Origin: Microbulbifer sp. TB1203 | GTDB lineage: Bacteria; Pseudomonadota; Gammaproteobacteria; Pseudomonadales; Cellvibrionaceae | Reading direction: 5' to 3' | NCBI RefSeq assembly: GCF_030997045.1 | Contig: NZ_CP116899.1 | Coordinates: forward strand, 4,426,001 to 4,490,000 | Length of the DNA stretch: 64,000 nt | In this document: in pieces, positions 40,012 to 48,153 of the stretch | How positions within the stretch are numbered: position 1 is the stretch's first letter | Layout: every line of letters begins with the position of its first letter | Program-made: the position numbers and the translations under genes | The notes under the pieces: model-generated | Seen by the model: only the letters and a program-made list of their open reading frames with translations | Databases searched by the model: none | Told to the model about the DNA's origin: nothing

Positions 40012-40287
40012 ATTCCAATCTTTTAAATTACCGCACGAGAGTTGCGAACGGAGACGGTTGTGTAGGCCGCAATGCGGAGCTGGAGCTCCGCGGTCCCGGG
40101 GGCTACAGGAGGGAGACACAATGGTAGTAGAGTGTGGTGTCTGGGCAGATAAGAGCTTTGCGTGGCGCAGTTATTTTCTTCTGGCTCATATAGCTGGATG
40201 TATAACCATTTTTCTGCGCAAATGACGATACGATGCAATAGTGGTGGCGCGAAAAGCTCTTTTTGGTGTGGATGTCCTGGAGTTTGT
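39788..40287. repeat. Direct duplication, right copy
   Basis: This copy covers the 3' end of the 39283 gene and its downstream region, including the GCGGAGCTGGAGCTCCGC palindrome (near 40074-40091) and module C (about 40160-40275). A third palindrome copy without the rest is at about 40914-40931. The 40012-40483 gap contains nothing else I can identify. Confidence 0.75.
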
Positions 40288-40483
40288 TCATTGGTGTCCT
40301 AGAGTCTCTAGGGTGGGTATCCTGGAGTTTAGAGTTTGACTGCTGCGCTACGGGCAAAGTGCCATTAGCAAGTCCAGCGCGGCGCCGTCCACAACCCGGT
40401 CAGGCAGTACGCTCTGACACTGCGCGTCTCCTCGGACAGCCTACGCTGGCAAGAAGCACTATGGAATGGCATGGAAATCAGCT

Positions 40484-40858
40484 ATGAAATACAAAATAAC
40501 CTGGGAAAAGAAATTAGTATGTGTCGATTACTTTGGTAACGTGACAAACAAAGATATTCAAGAGGCCCATTTTGAATTAAATGGTGATGATCGTTTTTAT
40601 AGTTGTGATTATTTGATTTTAAATGCTAGTGAATGTGATTTAAGTGCTGTATCTGTTCCAAATCTGTTTCTGGTAATTGCCACTGATTTAGGGGCGACAA
40701 AAACAAATCAAACCCTAAAAGTTGCTATGGTAACTACTAGTTCGATAAATATCGAAAAGATTAGCGAATATATAGAAAGAAACAGGGCTCTTAATACGCC
40801 ATGGGAGTTCAGAATACTACCTTCAGTTAAAGAGGCAAAGGAGTGGTTTGGCGTTTAA
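40484..40858 (+). CDS. SpoIIAA/STAS-like small protein in a cassette
   Basis: 124 residues from ATG 40484 (MKYKITWEKKLVCVDYFGNV). The pattern 'V-YxGxVTxxDIxEAHxxLxxD' with CDYLILNASECDLSAVSV and a C-terminal EFRILPSVKEAKEWF resembles the STAS/SEC14-like (SpoIIAA-like) small domain proteins; the match is moderate. AT-rich. The stop codon lies inside GTTTAAC (40853-40859), an attC-type left core, so this is another cassette gene. Confidence 0.55.
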   Translation: MKYKITWEKKLVCVDYFGNVTNKDIQEAHFELNGDDRFYSCDYLILNASECDLSAVSVPNLFLVIATDLGATKTNQTLKVAMVTTSSINIEKISEYIERNRALNTPWEFRILPSVKEAKEWFGV

Positions 40859-40943
40859 CAAGTTTGTGAACTCCGTTTTCGGATGGGCAGGGTGGTCATA
40901 GGCCGCCGTGCGGAGCTGGAGCTCCGCGGTCCCGGGGGACTAT
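40853..40943. repeat. Left half of an attC-like site joined to the GCGGAGCT palindrome
   Basis: GTTTAACAAG (40853-40862) matches the left core of attC sites (RYYYAAC) with the preceding stop inside it. No matching right core follows. Instead the sequence runs into GCGGAGCTGGAGCTCCGC and GGTCCCGGGGG, and then the AraC gene's 3' end, marking the border of the accessory region. Confidence 0.45.
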
Positions 40944-42097
40944 AAGGAGGTTGCTTCCGCTTTCCCTTCCAACGCTCGCTTGCGGTACTCGCTGGGCGAT
41001 ATCCCCACCAGCCGGCTGAAGAAGCGATGGAATGCCGATTTACTGTTGAAGCCGGATTCCAGCAGTACGTCCAGTACCGTCATCTCTGCCTTGCTCTCGT
41101 CCGCCAGCAGGGCCTTGGCTTCTTCCACCCGGTAGGAGTTGATAAATTCGAAGAAGTTGGTGCCGAAGTGTTTGTTGATCACCGCGGAGACTTCCTTGGC
41201 GGGCAGGCCGACGCGTTCTGAGAATTGCTCCAAATTGAGATTTTTCTTCAGGTACAGCTTGTCCACTTCCACGGCCCGCTGGACCAGGGCTATGGCCGCG
41301 CTCGAGGGGGCTTCGCTGTTTTCGGGTTCGCGGCTCTGCTGCGGGCGGGTGGCCAGGAGTTGGTGGGCGTAGGCCAGGCTGTAGGCGAAGAAGGCGTTGA
41401 TCAGGATGAAGGTGACGTAGTTGTCGGCGATGCCCAGGTGGTCGGCGGTCTCCACCGAGGTGTATTTGGCGGCCACGTGCACGATCAGGGTCCAGCCCCA
41501 GCTCGCCAGTACGCCCAGGGTGAGTATGTTCAGCCAGCTGAGTTCGGTGGTGGAGAAGTGGGAGTATTCGTCCTTGAGCTCCGACTTGTAGCGGCGCACC
41601 AGCAATACCGCGGCCGCCGCGTAGGCGAGGGGGATCAGGGTGGCCAGGTCCCAGATGAAGCCCACCAGCTTTTCGGGGACCACTTGGTCGGGAGTGGTGA
41701 TGTAACGCAGCTTGTCACTGGTGAGGTCGAAGAAGAAGATGTATGTCAGCAATGCCAGCGCGGGAATCAGGTGCAGGGCGTGCCGCCGTCGCAGGCGCAG
41801 GCCGCGCTGGGTGAGGGCGGTCACGTACAGGTAGATGGCCGGGCCCTTGAGCATGAGAGCGGCGAACAGGAAGTAGGGCAGCAGTTGGCCGGTTAGCGGG
41901 AGGGCCGGGATCTGGTCGTTCCACAGCAGCAGGGTGCAGGCGGAGGCGGTGGCTACGATCAGCAGGAAGGCGGTGAGCAGCAGGCCCTGGTTGCGCTCGC
42001 GGGCCGGCAGTACCAGTTGGAATACCGCCAGCAGCAGGCATTCGGCCGCCGTCATCAGCAGCACCACGTCGTGGATATTGAAGATATAGGCTTTCAT
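40940..42097 (-). CDS. AraC-family regulator with N-terminal multi-helix membrane domain
   Basis: 385 residues from ATG 42097 (MKAYIFNIHDVVLLM; SD GAGG). Seven or so membrane segments fill residues 1-240, followed by a linker (RPQQSREPENSEAPSS) and a C-terminal AraC/XylS DNA-binding domain (two HTHs; NLEQFSERVGLPAKEVSAVI and SGFNSKSAFHRFFSRLVGIS, PSEYRK). The longer frame up to 42283 is rejected because it has no SD and spoils the first helix. It is divergent from the GH81 gene across an array of TTTGCGC sites. It probably senses a sugar or periplasmic state and controls the beta-glucan locus; the ligand is unknown. Confidence 0.85.
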   Translation of the reverse strand: MKAYIFNIHDVVLLMTAAECLLLAVFQLVLPARERNQGLLLTAFLLIVATASACTLLLWNDQIPALPLTGQLLPYFLFAALMLKGPAIYLYVTALTQRGLRLRRRHALHLIPALALLTYIFFFDLTSDKLRYITTPDQVVPEKLVGFIWDLATLIPLAYAAAAVLLVRRYKSELKDEYSHFSTTELSWLNILTLGVLASWGWTLIVHVAAKYTSVETADHLGIADNYVTFILINAFFAYSLAYAHQLLATRPQQSREPENSEAPSSAAIALVQRAVEVDKLYLKKNLNLEQFSERVGLPAKEVSAVINKHFGTNFFEFINSYRVEEAKALLADESKAEMTVLDVLLESGFNSKSAFHRFFSRLVGISPSEYRKRALEGKAEATSL

Positions 42098-42154
42098 CAC
42101 CGACCGCCTCGTTATTGGAATTATGCGCGGGAGTATACCAGCCCCAGGTCCCGC

Positions 42155-42190
42155 TTTGCGCCGCGCAAACCGGGACACTCCAGTTTGCGC
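42155..42190. promoter_or_regulatory. Three TTTGCGC half-sites between araC-type gene and GH81 gene
   Basis: TTTGCGC-C-GCGCAAA (42155-42169) and GCGCAAAC-12 bp-GTTTGCGC (42163-42190) share the middle half-site. Both pairs are perfect inverted repeats. The placement between divergent regulator and target fits an AraC-family operator, although AraC proteins often bind direct repeats. Confidence 0.55.
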
Positions 42191-42261
42191 CCGGGGCCAA
42201 TGTGGGGCGACGGGGTTGGCGGCGTCCCCGAAGATGTGCAGCTGCGGAAGCTTGAAGTCGC

Positions 42262-42277
42262 AAACAAAAAATAACGA
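42262..42277 (+). promoter_or_regulatory. Shared leader motif upstream of GH81 gene
   Basis: AAACAAAAAATAACGA is identical to 10293-10308 before the TBDR of the other beta-1,3-glucan locus. It lies 20 bases before the GH81 start codon. Confidence 0.4.
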
Positions 42278-42296
42278 TGACACGGCGGATAAAGCG

Positions 42297-45155
42297 ATGA
42301 CTCAATACCCCAAGATGCGTTCCCTCAAGATGCTTTCCCGGCTGCTGCTGGGCGCAGCCCTGGCCTCGGCCTCCCCAACACAGGCGGATATTATTCCGGC
42401 CGGTGCCGGCAATATCAGCGATACCGTCAACCCGGCGGGTTACAAGTGCGTGGTGGATCACGGCACCTGGATTCACAACGCGGGAGTGGTGGAACCGAGC
42501 GTCAGTTCCTGCGATCCCATAGGCGCGCCTACGCCCCGCTACCCACAGCTGGTGGCGCCGGCCAGTAACAAGCCCACTATGACCCACCGCTGGTGGGGTT
42601 CCATTCCCTTCCTCGGTGCCATGCAGACCGGCAATTCCCAGGATGCGGCCTATATCACCCCGGACCCGATCAGCGCGCGCATCAGTGAGCGCGGGGCGCG
42701 CATTCTGTCCATCCCCGCGGGCCTGCAGACCCAGGATAACCAGACCATCTACCCGGTGCCGGACCCCTTCAGCGAGGTGTTCGACGGTATCGCCGTGGGC
42801 AACTCCGCTTACGGCAATATGCAGGCTTTTCTCAAGGACTACAGTGACGGCTCGGTGACCGTGCAGTGGCGCAGCGGCGCCACGCCGGTGATGGAGGCCA
42901 CCTTTGTGCACGGCTCGCCCTTTGTGTACTTCACCGTGCTGGCCGGCAACCTGGTGCTGCGCACCAAGGCGGCGGACGGGCCGGAGAAAGGTTTGTTCCA
43001 CCAGGGCGGAAACACGCTGGGCCTGTGGACCGATGTGGCGGGGGTGCGCAACCACTTCCTGGCCATCGGCGAGGGCGGTGTACAGTTCAACAATCCCGGC
43101 AGCTCCGAGATCACCGTGGCCAATAGCGGCCGCCTGACCATCGCCTGGCTGCCTGCCAGCGGCACGCCGGACAGTGGCATGATCCAGACTTTCGCCCAGT
43201 ACGGCGCCCAGCCGGTGGATGAGCTGTTCATTGATTACGCGGTCAATCGCGGCAACAACTCGGTAACCGTTTCCCATCAGTACCGCTACCGGGGCGTGCC
43301 GGTCACCACCCTGGCCGGGTTGGCGCCGCTGCACTGGAAGAATTCCAGCCAGCCGCTTTCGGCCTACAAGGCGCGCAGTGCGCGCGGCATGCTGCGTTTT
43401 GCCGCAACCAGCCAGTTCAGCTATCAGTTGCCGTTTGTGGGCGTGCTGCCCTATTTCCCCGAAGATATCGGCGATTACGACACGAACCAGCTGCAGGCAC
43501 TGGTAATGGAGTTTATCAACCGGGGGCAGGCAAACTGGAATACGGCCACGGACACCTACTGGGCCGGCAAGAATTACGGCAAGGTGGCGGAGCTGGCGGC
43601 CATCGCGCGCAGCAACGGCATGACTGCGCAGGCGGACCAGTTGATCAACTGGCTCAAAGCCGAATTGGAGGACTGGTTCCGCGCGAACACCAGCGGCGGG
43701 CTGGATATCAACAAGTACTTTGCCTACGACGGCAACTGGAACACGCTGCTGGGCATGGATGAGTCCTTCGGCGCGCACCAGCAGTTGAATGATCACCACT
43801 TCCACTACGGCTACTTCGTGCGCGCGGCGGCGGAAATCTGCCGCGTGGATCCGGGCTGGTGCGCACCGGGTGCCTGGGGATCGATGGTGGAACTCCTCAT
43901 TCGCGACTACGCCGCCGGGCGTGGTGATGCCATGTTCCCCTACCTGCGCAATTTCGATCCGGCGAACGGCTTTTCCTGGGCCTCCGGCCACGCCAATTTC
44001 ACTCTTGGCAACAACAACGAGTCCACCTCCGAGGCGGCCAATGCCTACGGCGCGATCGTCCTGTACGGGCTGATTACCGGTAACGACGAGTTGGTGGACC
44101 GCGGCATCTACCTGCACGCCTCCTCCTCCGCCGCCTACTGGGAGTACTGGAACAACCTGGACCGCTACCGCGGCCTGGGCGGTGACTACGACAACTTCTT
44201 CCCGGATTACGACAAGCTCACCACCTCCATCATCTGGGGCCAGGGGCATGTGTTCTCCACCTGGTTCAGCGGCGCCTACGCGCATATTCTCGGTATCCAG
44301 GGGTTGCCGCTGTCGCCGCTGGTGCTGCACATCGGCCAGCATCCGGATTACCTGCGGGACTATGTGACCCTGGGCATGACGGAGTCCGCCAATGGCAAGC
44401 CCTCGGGCCTGCCGGAGGACCAATGGCGCGATGTGTGGTGGAACATCTGGGCCATGACCGACGGCCAGGCGGCGGTCGATGATTTCAATACGATGAATTT
44501 CAACTACACGCCGGAGGCGGGCGAGACCAAGGCGCACACCTATCACTGGGTACACACCTACAAGCAACTGGGGCACCTGGCCAGCGGCGATGGTAGCTTG
44601 AGTGCGGACTACCCGGCGGCGCTGGCCTTCGACTACAACGGCCAGAAAACCTATCTGGCCTACAACTTCGGCAGCAGCGCGCGCACCGTGACTTTTTCCG
44701 ACGGTGCCAGCTTCAGCGTGCCCGCCGGGCAGATGTCGGTAAACGGCGGAGGCCAGCAACCGCCGCCGGCGTTCGATCTGACCATCCAGGCCGAGGACTA
44801 CACCGCGATGGCCGGGGTTCAGACCGAGGCAACTTCCGATGACGGCGGTGGTCTGAATGTGGGTTGGATAGACGCTGGCGATTGGATGGCCTACGCGAAT
44901 GTGGAGATTCCGGAGGCGGGCGACTATCGGGTGGAATACCGTGTGGCCAGTGAAGCCAGCGGCGGCCGCCTGTCCCTGGATATGAATGCCGGGCAGACCG
45001 TGCTGGGAGAAGTGGATATTCCGGTGACCGGCGCCTGGCAGAGCTGGACCACGGTTCAACACACCGTCCAGTTGCCGGCGGGAAGCTACCAATTGGGCAT
45101 TTTTGCGGCGCAGGGCGGCTGGAATATCAACTGGTTCCGCATTGTGAAAATATAA
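42297..45155 (+). CDS. GH81 endo-beta-1,3-glucanase with C-terminal CBM6
   Basis: 952 residues from ATG 42297 (MTQYPKMRSLKMLSRLLLGA; signal peptide to about residue 32, cleavage near TQA). The GH81 catalytic region shows DHHFHYGYF (from D499) and NNNESTSEA with the conserved glutamates E575 and E579. A C-terminal CBM6 (about 825-952; IQAEDYTAMAGV, WIDAGDWMAYANV) binds beta-glucan. The enzyme should cut laminarin or curdlan-type beta-1,3-glucan outside the cell. It starts the locus that includes the symporter, glucokinase and TBDR. A longer frame from 42123 would run through the operator and is rejected. Confidence 0.93.
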   Translation: MTQYPKMRSLKMLSRLLLGAALASASPTQADIIPAGAGNISDTVNPAGYKCVVDHGTWIHNAGVVEPSVSSCDPIGAPTPRYPQLVAPASNKPTMTHRWWGSIPFLGAMQTGNSQDAAYITPDPISARISERGARILSIPAGLQTQDNQTIYPVPDPFSEVFDGIAVGNSAYGNMQAFLKDYSDGSVTVQWRSGATPVMEATFVHGSPFVYFTVLAGNLVLRTKAADGPEKGLFHQGGNTLGLWTDVAGVRNHFLAIGEGGVQFNNPGSSEITVANSGRLTIAWLPASGTPDSGMIQTFAQYGAQPVDELFIDYAVNRGNNSVTVSHQYRYRGVPVTTLAGLAPLHWKNSSQPLSAYKARSARGMLRFAATSQFSYQLPFVGVLPYFPEDIGDYDTNQLQALVMEFINRGQANWNTATDTYWAGKNYGKVAELAAIARSNGMTAQADQLINWLKAELEDWFRANTSGGLDINKYFAYDGNWNTLLGMDESFGAHQQLNDHHFHYGYFVRAAAEICRVDPGWCAPGAWGSMVELLIRDYAAGRGDAMFPYLRNFDPANGFSWASGHANFTLGNNNESTSEAANAYGAIVLYGLITGNDELVDRGIYLHASSSAAYWEYWNNLDRYRGLGGDYDNFFPDYDKLTTSIIWGQGHVFSTWFSGAYAHILGIQGLPLSPLVLHIGQHPDYLRDYVTLGMTESANGKPSGLPEDQWRDVWWNIWAMTDGQAAVDDFNTMNFNYTPEAGETKAHTYHWVHTYKQLGHLASGDGSLSADYPAALAFDYNGQKTYLAYNFGSSARTVTFSDGASFSVPAGQMSVNGGGQQPPPAFDLTIQAEDYTAMAGVQTEATSDDGGGLNVGWIDAGDWMAYANVEIPEAGDYRVEYRVASEASGGRLSLDMNAGQTVLGEVDIPVTGAWQSWTTVQHTVQLPAGSYQLGIFAAQGGWNINWFRIVKI

Positions 45156-45170
45156 ATAGATATTCAAACA

Positions 45171-45243
45171 ATCGTCATTCCGGCGCAGGCCGGAATCCAG
45201 TGGCATTTCCCCTGGGCTCCGGCCTGCGCCGGAGTGACGACGA
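45171..45243. repeat. REP-like inverted repeat (GTCATTCCGGC type)
   Basis: TCGTCATTCCGGCGCAGGCC pairs with GGCCTGCGCCGGAGTGACGA around a short centre. It is the same family as the inner part of 18613-18721. A half copy of the TAGGATGGGCAAAG repeat follows at about 45251. Confidence 0.7.
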
Positions 45244-45316
45244 TAGAGAGTAGGATGGGCAAAGCACAGCGTACCCATCAACGGGCCCGAGTAAAACAAT
45301 AAACCTGGTGAAAGCA

Positions 45317-46894
45317 ATGCAACTGGCAACCGTCGACCTACTGATTTTCATCGCCTATGTGGCCACCCTGGTCACCATTGGCTACCTGGTCTCCCGCGAG
45401 AAATCCGGTCACCAGAAAAATACCCAGGACTACTTCCTCGCCGGCAAGGGTCTGCCCTGGTGGGCCGTGGGCGCTTCGCTGATCGCCGCCAATATCTCCG
45501 CGGAACAGATCATCGGCATGTCCGGTTCCGGCTACGCCATCGGCCTGGCCATCGCCTCCTACGAGTGGATGGCGGCGATCACGCTTATCCTGGTGGGTAA
45601 GTACTTCCTCCCGGTGTTCGTGCGCAAGCAGATCTACACCATGCCCCAGTTCCTGGAGCAGCGTTACGACCACCGGGTGAAGGTGGTTCTAGCCATCTTC
45701 TGGCTGGGTGTTTATACCTTCGTGAACCTGACTGCGGTGCTGTGGCTGGGGGCCTTGGCGATCAATGCCATCGCCGGGGTGGAGCTGCTGTTCGGGCTGC
45801 TGTTCCTGGGGCTCTTCTCCGCGGCCTATTCCCTCTACGGCGGTCTCAAGGCGGTCGCGCTGACGGATATCATCCAGGTGGTGCTGCTGGTATTCGGCGG
45901 TTTGATGCTGTCCTACCTGGCCCTGGACCTGATCGGAGACGGCTCGGGCCCGCTCGCCGGCTTTGCCACCCTGGTGCAGCAGGCGCCGGAAAAGTTCGAC
46001 ATGATCCTCTCCAAAGACAACCCCCACTACGCCAGCCTGCCAGGGCTCTCGGTATTGGTCGGGGGTCTCTGGGTAATGAATTTCTCCTACTGGGGCTTCA
46101 ACCAGTACATCGTGCAGCGGGCGCTGGCAGCCAAGAGCGTGGCCGAGGGCCAGAAGGGCATCGCCTTCGCCGCGTACCTGAAGCTGCTGATGCCCATTAT
46201 TGTCGTGCTGCCGGGCATCGCCGCGGCGGTGTTGCTGCCGGACCTGGAGCGCCCGGACCAGGCCTACCCGGCGCTGATGAACCTGATGCCGGTGGGCTTC
46301 AAGGGCCTGGTGTTCGCGGCGCTGGTGGCGGCCATCGTGTCCTCCCTGGCCTCCATGACCAACAGCATCGCCACTATCTTTACCATGGATCTCTATTCCC
46401 GCTACCGGCCGCAGCAGAGTGAGCAGCACTATGTGCGCGTGGGCCGGCTGGCCAGCGCCCTCTCCCTGGTACTGGCGATGCTCTGCGCCCAGCCGCTGCT
46501 GGGCCAGTTCGAGCAGGCTTTCCAGTACATCCAGGAATTCACCGGCTTCTTCACCCCCGGCATCGTGGTGCTGTTCGTGCTCGGGGTCTTCTGGCCCAGG
46601 GCCACCGCCAACGGCGCGCTGACCGCGGCTATCGCCTCGGCGGTGCTATCGCTGGCCTGCTACCTGTGGTGGCCCGAACTGCCGTTTATCGACCGGGTGG
46701 GTCTGGTATTCCTGGTCTGTGGCCTGCTGGCCGTCGGCGTCTCCCTGTGGGAGGGGCGTGGCCGCGCGGTTACGGTGACGGCAGACGGGGCGGTGGCCCT
46801 GGGCGAGATCAATTTCTCCACGACCCAGGGTTTCAACCTGGCGGCGCTGGGCGTCACTCTGGTGCTGGTCGCGCTCTATGCGACCTGGTGGTAG
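45317..46894 (+). CDS. SSS-family sodium/sugar symporter
   Basis: About 525 residues with 13-14 membrane helices and the sodium:solute symporter pattern. The N-terminus is MQLATVDLLIFIAYVATLVT, followed by DYFLAGKGLPWWAVGASLIA and AANISAEQIIGMSGSGYAIG (sodium-site helix), then MNFSYWGFNQYIVQRALAAK, all as in SGLT-type glucose/galactose carriers. It should import glucose or a gluco-oligosaccharide product across the inner membrane. The start at ATG 45317 was chosen; GTG 45308 is possible. It lies 161 bp after the GH81 gene in the same direction and ends with a terminator. Glk downstream would phosphorylate the sugar. Confidence 0.9.
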   Translation: MQLATVDLLIFIAYVATLVTIGYLVSREKSGHQKNTQDYFLAGKGLPWWAVGASLIAANISAEQIIGMSGSGYAIGLAIASYEWMAAITLILVGKYFLPVFVRKQIYTMPQFLEQRYDHRVKVVLAIFWLGVYTFVNLTAVLWLGALAINAIAGVELLFGLLFLGLFSAAYSLYGGLKAVALTDIIQVVLLVFGGLMLSYLALDLIGDGSGPLAGFATLVQQAPEKFDMILSKDNPHYASLPGLSVLVGGLWVMNFSYWGFNQYIVQRALAAKSVAEGQKGIAFAAYLKLLMPIIVVLPGIAAAVLLPDLERPDQAYPALMNLMPVGFKGLVFAALVAAIVSSLASMTNSIATIFTMDLYSRYRPQQSEQHYVRVGRLASALSLVLAMLCAQPLLGQFEQAFQYIQEFTGFFTPGIVVLFVLGVFWPRATANGALTAAIASAVLSLACYLWWPELPFIDRVGLVFLVCGLLAVGVSLWEGRGRAVTVTADGAVALGEINFSTTQGFNLAALGVTLVLVALYATWW

Positions 46895-46936
46895 CCGTCC
46901 GTTCCGACTTTCTTCTCTCCTTTTCTCCCATCTCCT

Positions 46937-46960
46937 GCCGGCTCCGCGCCGGCCTTTTTT
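46937..46960 (+). terminator. Rho-independent terminator after the symporter gene
   Basis: GCCGGC (46937-46942), loop TCCGC, GCCGGC (46948-46953), then C and six T. Confidence 0.85.
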
Positions 46961-46975
46961 ATGGGGTTTCAGTCC

Positions 46976-47006
46976 TTGACTTTGAGCGCGCTCAAAGCCC
47001 TATGCT
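46976..47006 (+). promoter_or_regulatory. MerR-type promoter with long spacer and central dyad
   Basis: The -35 is TTGACT (46976-46981) and the -10 is TATGCT (47001-47006), separated by 19 bp instead of 17. The perfect palindrome CTTTGAGCGCGCTCAAAG (46980-46997) fills the spacer. This is the arrangement that MerR-family activators correct by DNA distortion. The start codon of the merR-type gene is 30 bp downstream, so the operon is probably autoregulated. Confidence 0.8.
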
Positions 47007-47035
47007 TCGGCTTACACGGATTCGGGGTGGGATCA

Positions 47036-47428
47036 ATGAGCGGGATACTGACTATCCGGGAAGTGCAGGAACGAACGGGCATCAGCGCCCACGCGCTGCG
47101 CTACTACGAACGCATCGGCCTTATTACCGGCATCGGCCGGTCCGCCAATGGGCACCGCGTTTACACCAGTGACGACGTAGCCTGGATAGAAACGCTGAAG
47201 CTGTTGCGCAGTACCGGTATGCCGATACGGCGGGTGAAGGAACTGGACCGGCTGCGCAGGCAGGGTAACCGGGGTATCGAAGCGCGCATTGCCTATTTCG
47301 TTCAATACCGGGACGAGTTGCAGTGCGAGATTGAGAGTCGCCTGGCCGCAATAGCGACCATCGACAAGAAGATAGATCGCCACAGGAAAATGTTGGCGGA
47401 AATAAACGCAGCGGAGGATAGCGAATGA
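47036..47428 (+). CDS. MerR-family transcriptional regulator
   Basis: 130 residues with an N-terminal MerR HTH (LTIREVQERTGISAHALRYY, ERIGLI, GHRVYTSDDVAWIETLKLLR) and a C-terminal coiled coil (about 78-122, FVQYRDELQCEIESRLAAIA). There are no C-terminal metal-binding cysteines, so it is not a metal sensor of the CueR/ZntR type. It fits the small-molecule or oxidative type often paired with oxidoreductases. It overlaps the SDR gene by ATGA, and its own long-spacer promoter lies just upstream. It probably activates itself and the SDR gene. Confidence 0.9.
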   Translation: MSGILTIREVQERTGISAHALRYYERIGLITGIGRSANGHRVYTSDDVAWIETLKLLRSTGMPIRRVKELDRLRRQGNRGIEARIAYFVQYRDELQCEIESRLAAIATIDKKIDRHRKMLAEINAAEDSE

Positions 47429-48153
47429 ACCTGTCCGGACAAACCGCGATCGTCGTCGGCGCCAGCTCCGGCATGGGGTTGGCAACTGCCGCGCTGATCC
47501 ACGCATCGGGTGGCGAAGTGGTGATGGTCGGCCGCGACGAAGAGCGGCTCTTTCGGAAAGCGCAGGAAATCGATGCCGGTCTCAATCGGGTCCGTTGTAT
47601 CGCGGCCGATATGACGACTGGTGAAGGACGCAAGCGAATTCTGGATGGAGGCGGCCGCGCCGACCACCTGATCGTCACCGCCGCCGATCTCGCTTACATG
47701 CCGGTGGAGGCATTTACCGAGGCCGCGGCCTTGCAGGTAGTCCAGTCGAAAATCCTGGCGCCCTTCTTTCTCGCGCAGGGCGCCGCCGCGCGGCTGCGGG
47801 CCGGCGGGAGTATAACGCTGGTATCGGGCATTGCGGCGGAGCGCCCGATCCCCGGGGGGTGCCTGACGGGGGCCGTGAACGGCGCTATCAACGCCATGGT
47901 GCGCGGCCTGGCACTGGAGCTGGCGCCGATCCGGGTAAACGCGGTGTCGCCGGGATGGACGGATACGCCGATCTGGAAACACGTCATGTCGGAAGAGCGG
48001 AAAGCCGAGGCCTTTGCCGGCATGCGCGAGAGGATACCCGCAAGGCGCATCGGCCAGCCGGAGGATGTCGCCATGGCCATTATCGCCAGTGCTGCGAACC
48101 CGTTCGTCAGCGGCACAGTCTCCTACGTCGATGGAGGGCAGAGACTGGTGTAA
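47425..48153 (+). CDS. Atypical short-chain dehydrogenase/reductase-like protein
   Basis: 242 residues with an SDR Rossmann fold. The nucleotide-binding GASSGMG is at about 12-18, VGRDE follows beta2 and DMTT marks the adenine-site Asp. SITLVSG carries the catalytic-type Ser strand, and VNAVSPGWTDTP and YVDGG are near the end. The usual Tyr-x-x-x-Lys is absent: the segment after the Ser strand reads IPGGCLTGAVNGAINAM. A family of SDR-like proteins with this 'AVNGA' replacement exists, and their catalysis is not understood. ATG 47425 overlaps the MerR stop, so it is translationally coupled. The role in the glucan locus is unknown. Confidence 0.85.
   Translation: MNLSGQTAIVVGASSGMGLATAALIHASGGEVVMVGRDEERLFRKAQEIDAGLNRVRCIAADMTTGEGRKRILDGGGRADHLIVTAADLAYMPVEAFTEAAALQVVQSKILAPFFLAQGAAARLRAGGSITLVSGIAAERPIPGGCLTGAVNGAINAMVRGLALELAPIRVNAVSPGWTDTPIWKHVMSEERKAEAFAGMRERIPARRIGQPEDVAMAIIASAANPFVSGTVSYVDGGQRLV

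Noticed and set aside
40914..40931. GCGGAGCTGGAGCTCCGC as terminator of the 40484 or AraC gene
   Set aside because: No T-run follows on either strand, and it occurs elsewhere within a duplicated unit.
42123..42296. N-terminal extension of the GH81 protein
   Set aside because: It runs through the TTTGCGC operator and the shared leader motif and would bury the signal peptide 58 residues inside.
41715..45329. 1204-codon minus-strand frame across the GH81 gene and the AraC gene
   Set aside because: GH81 (with catalytic motifs, signal peptide and CBM6) and the AraC-type gene are both clear and occupy the same DNA. The long frame is a by-product of high GC.
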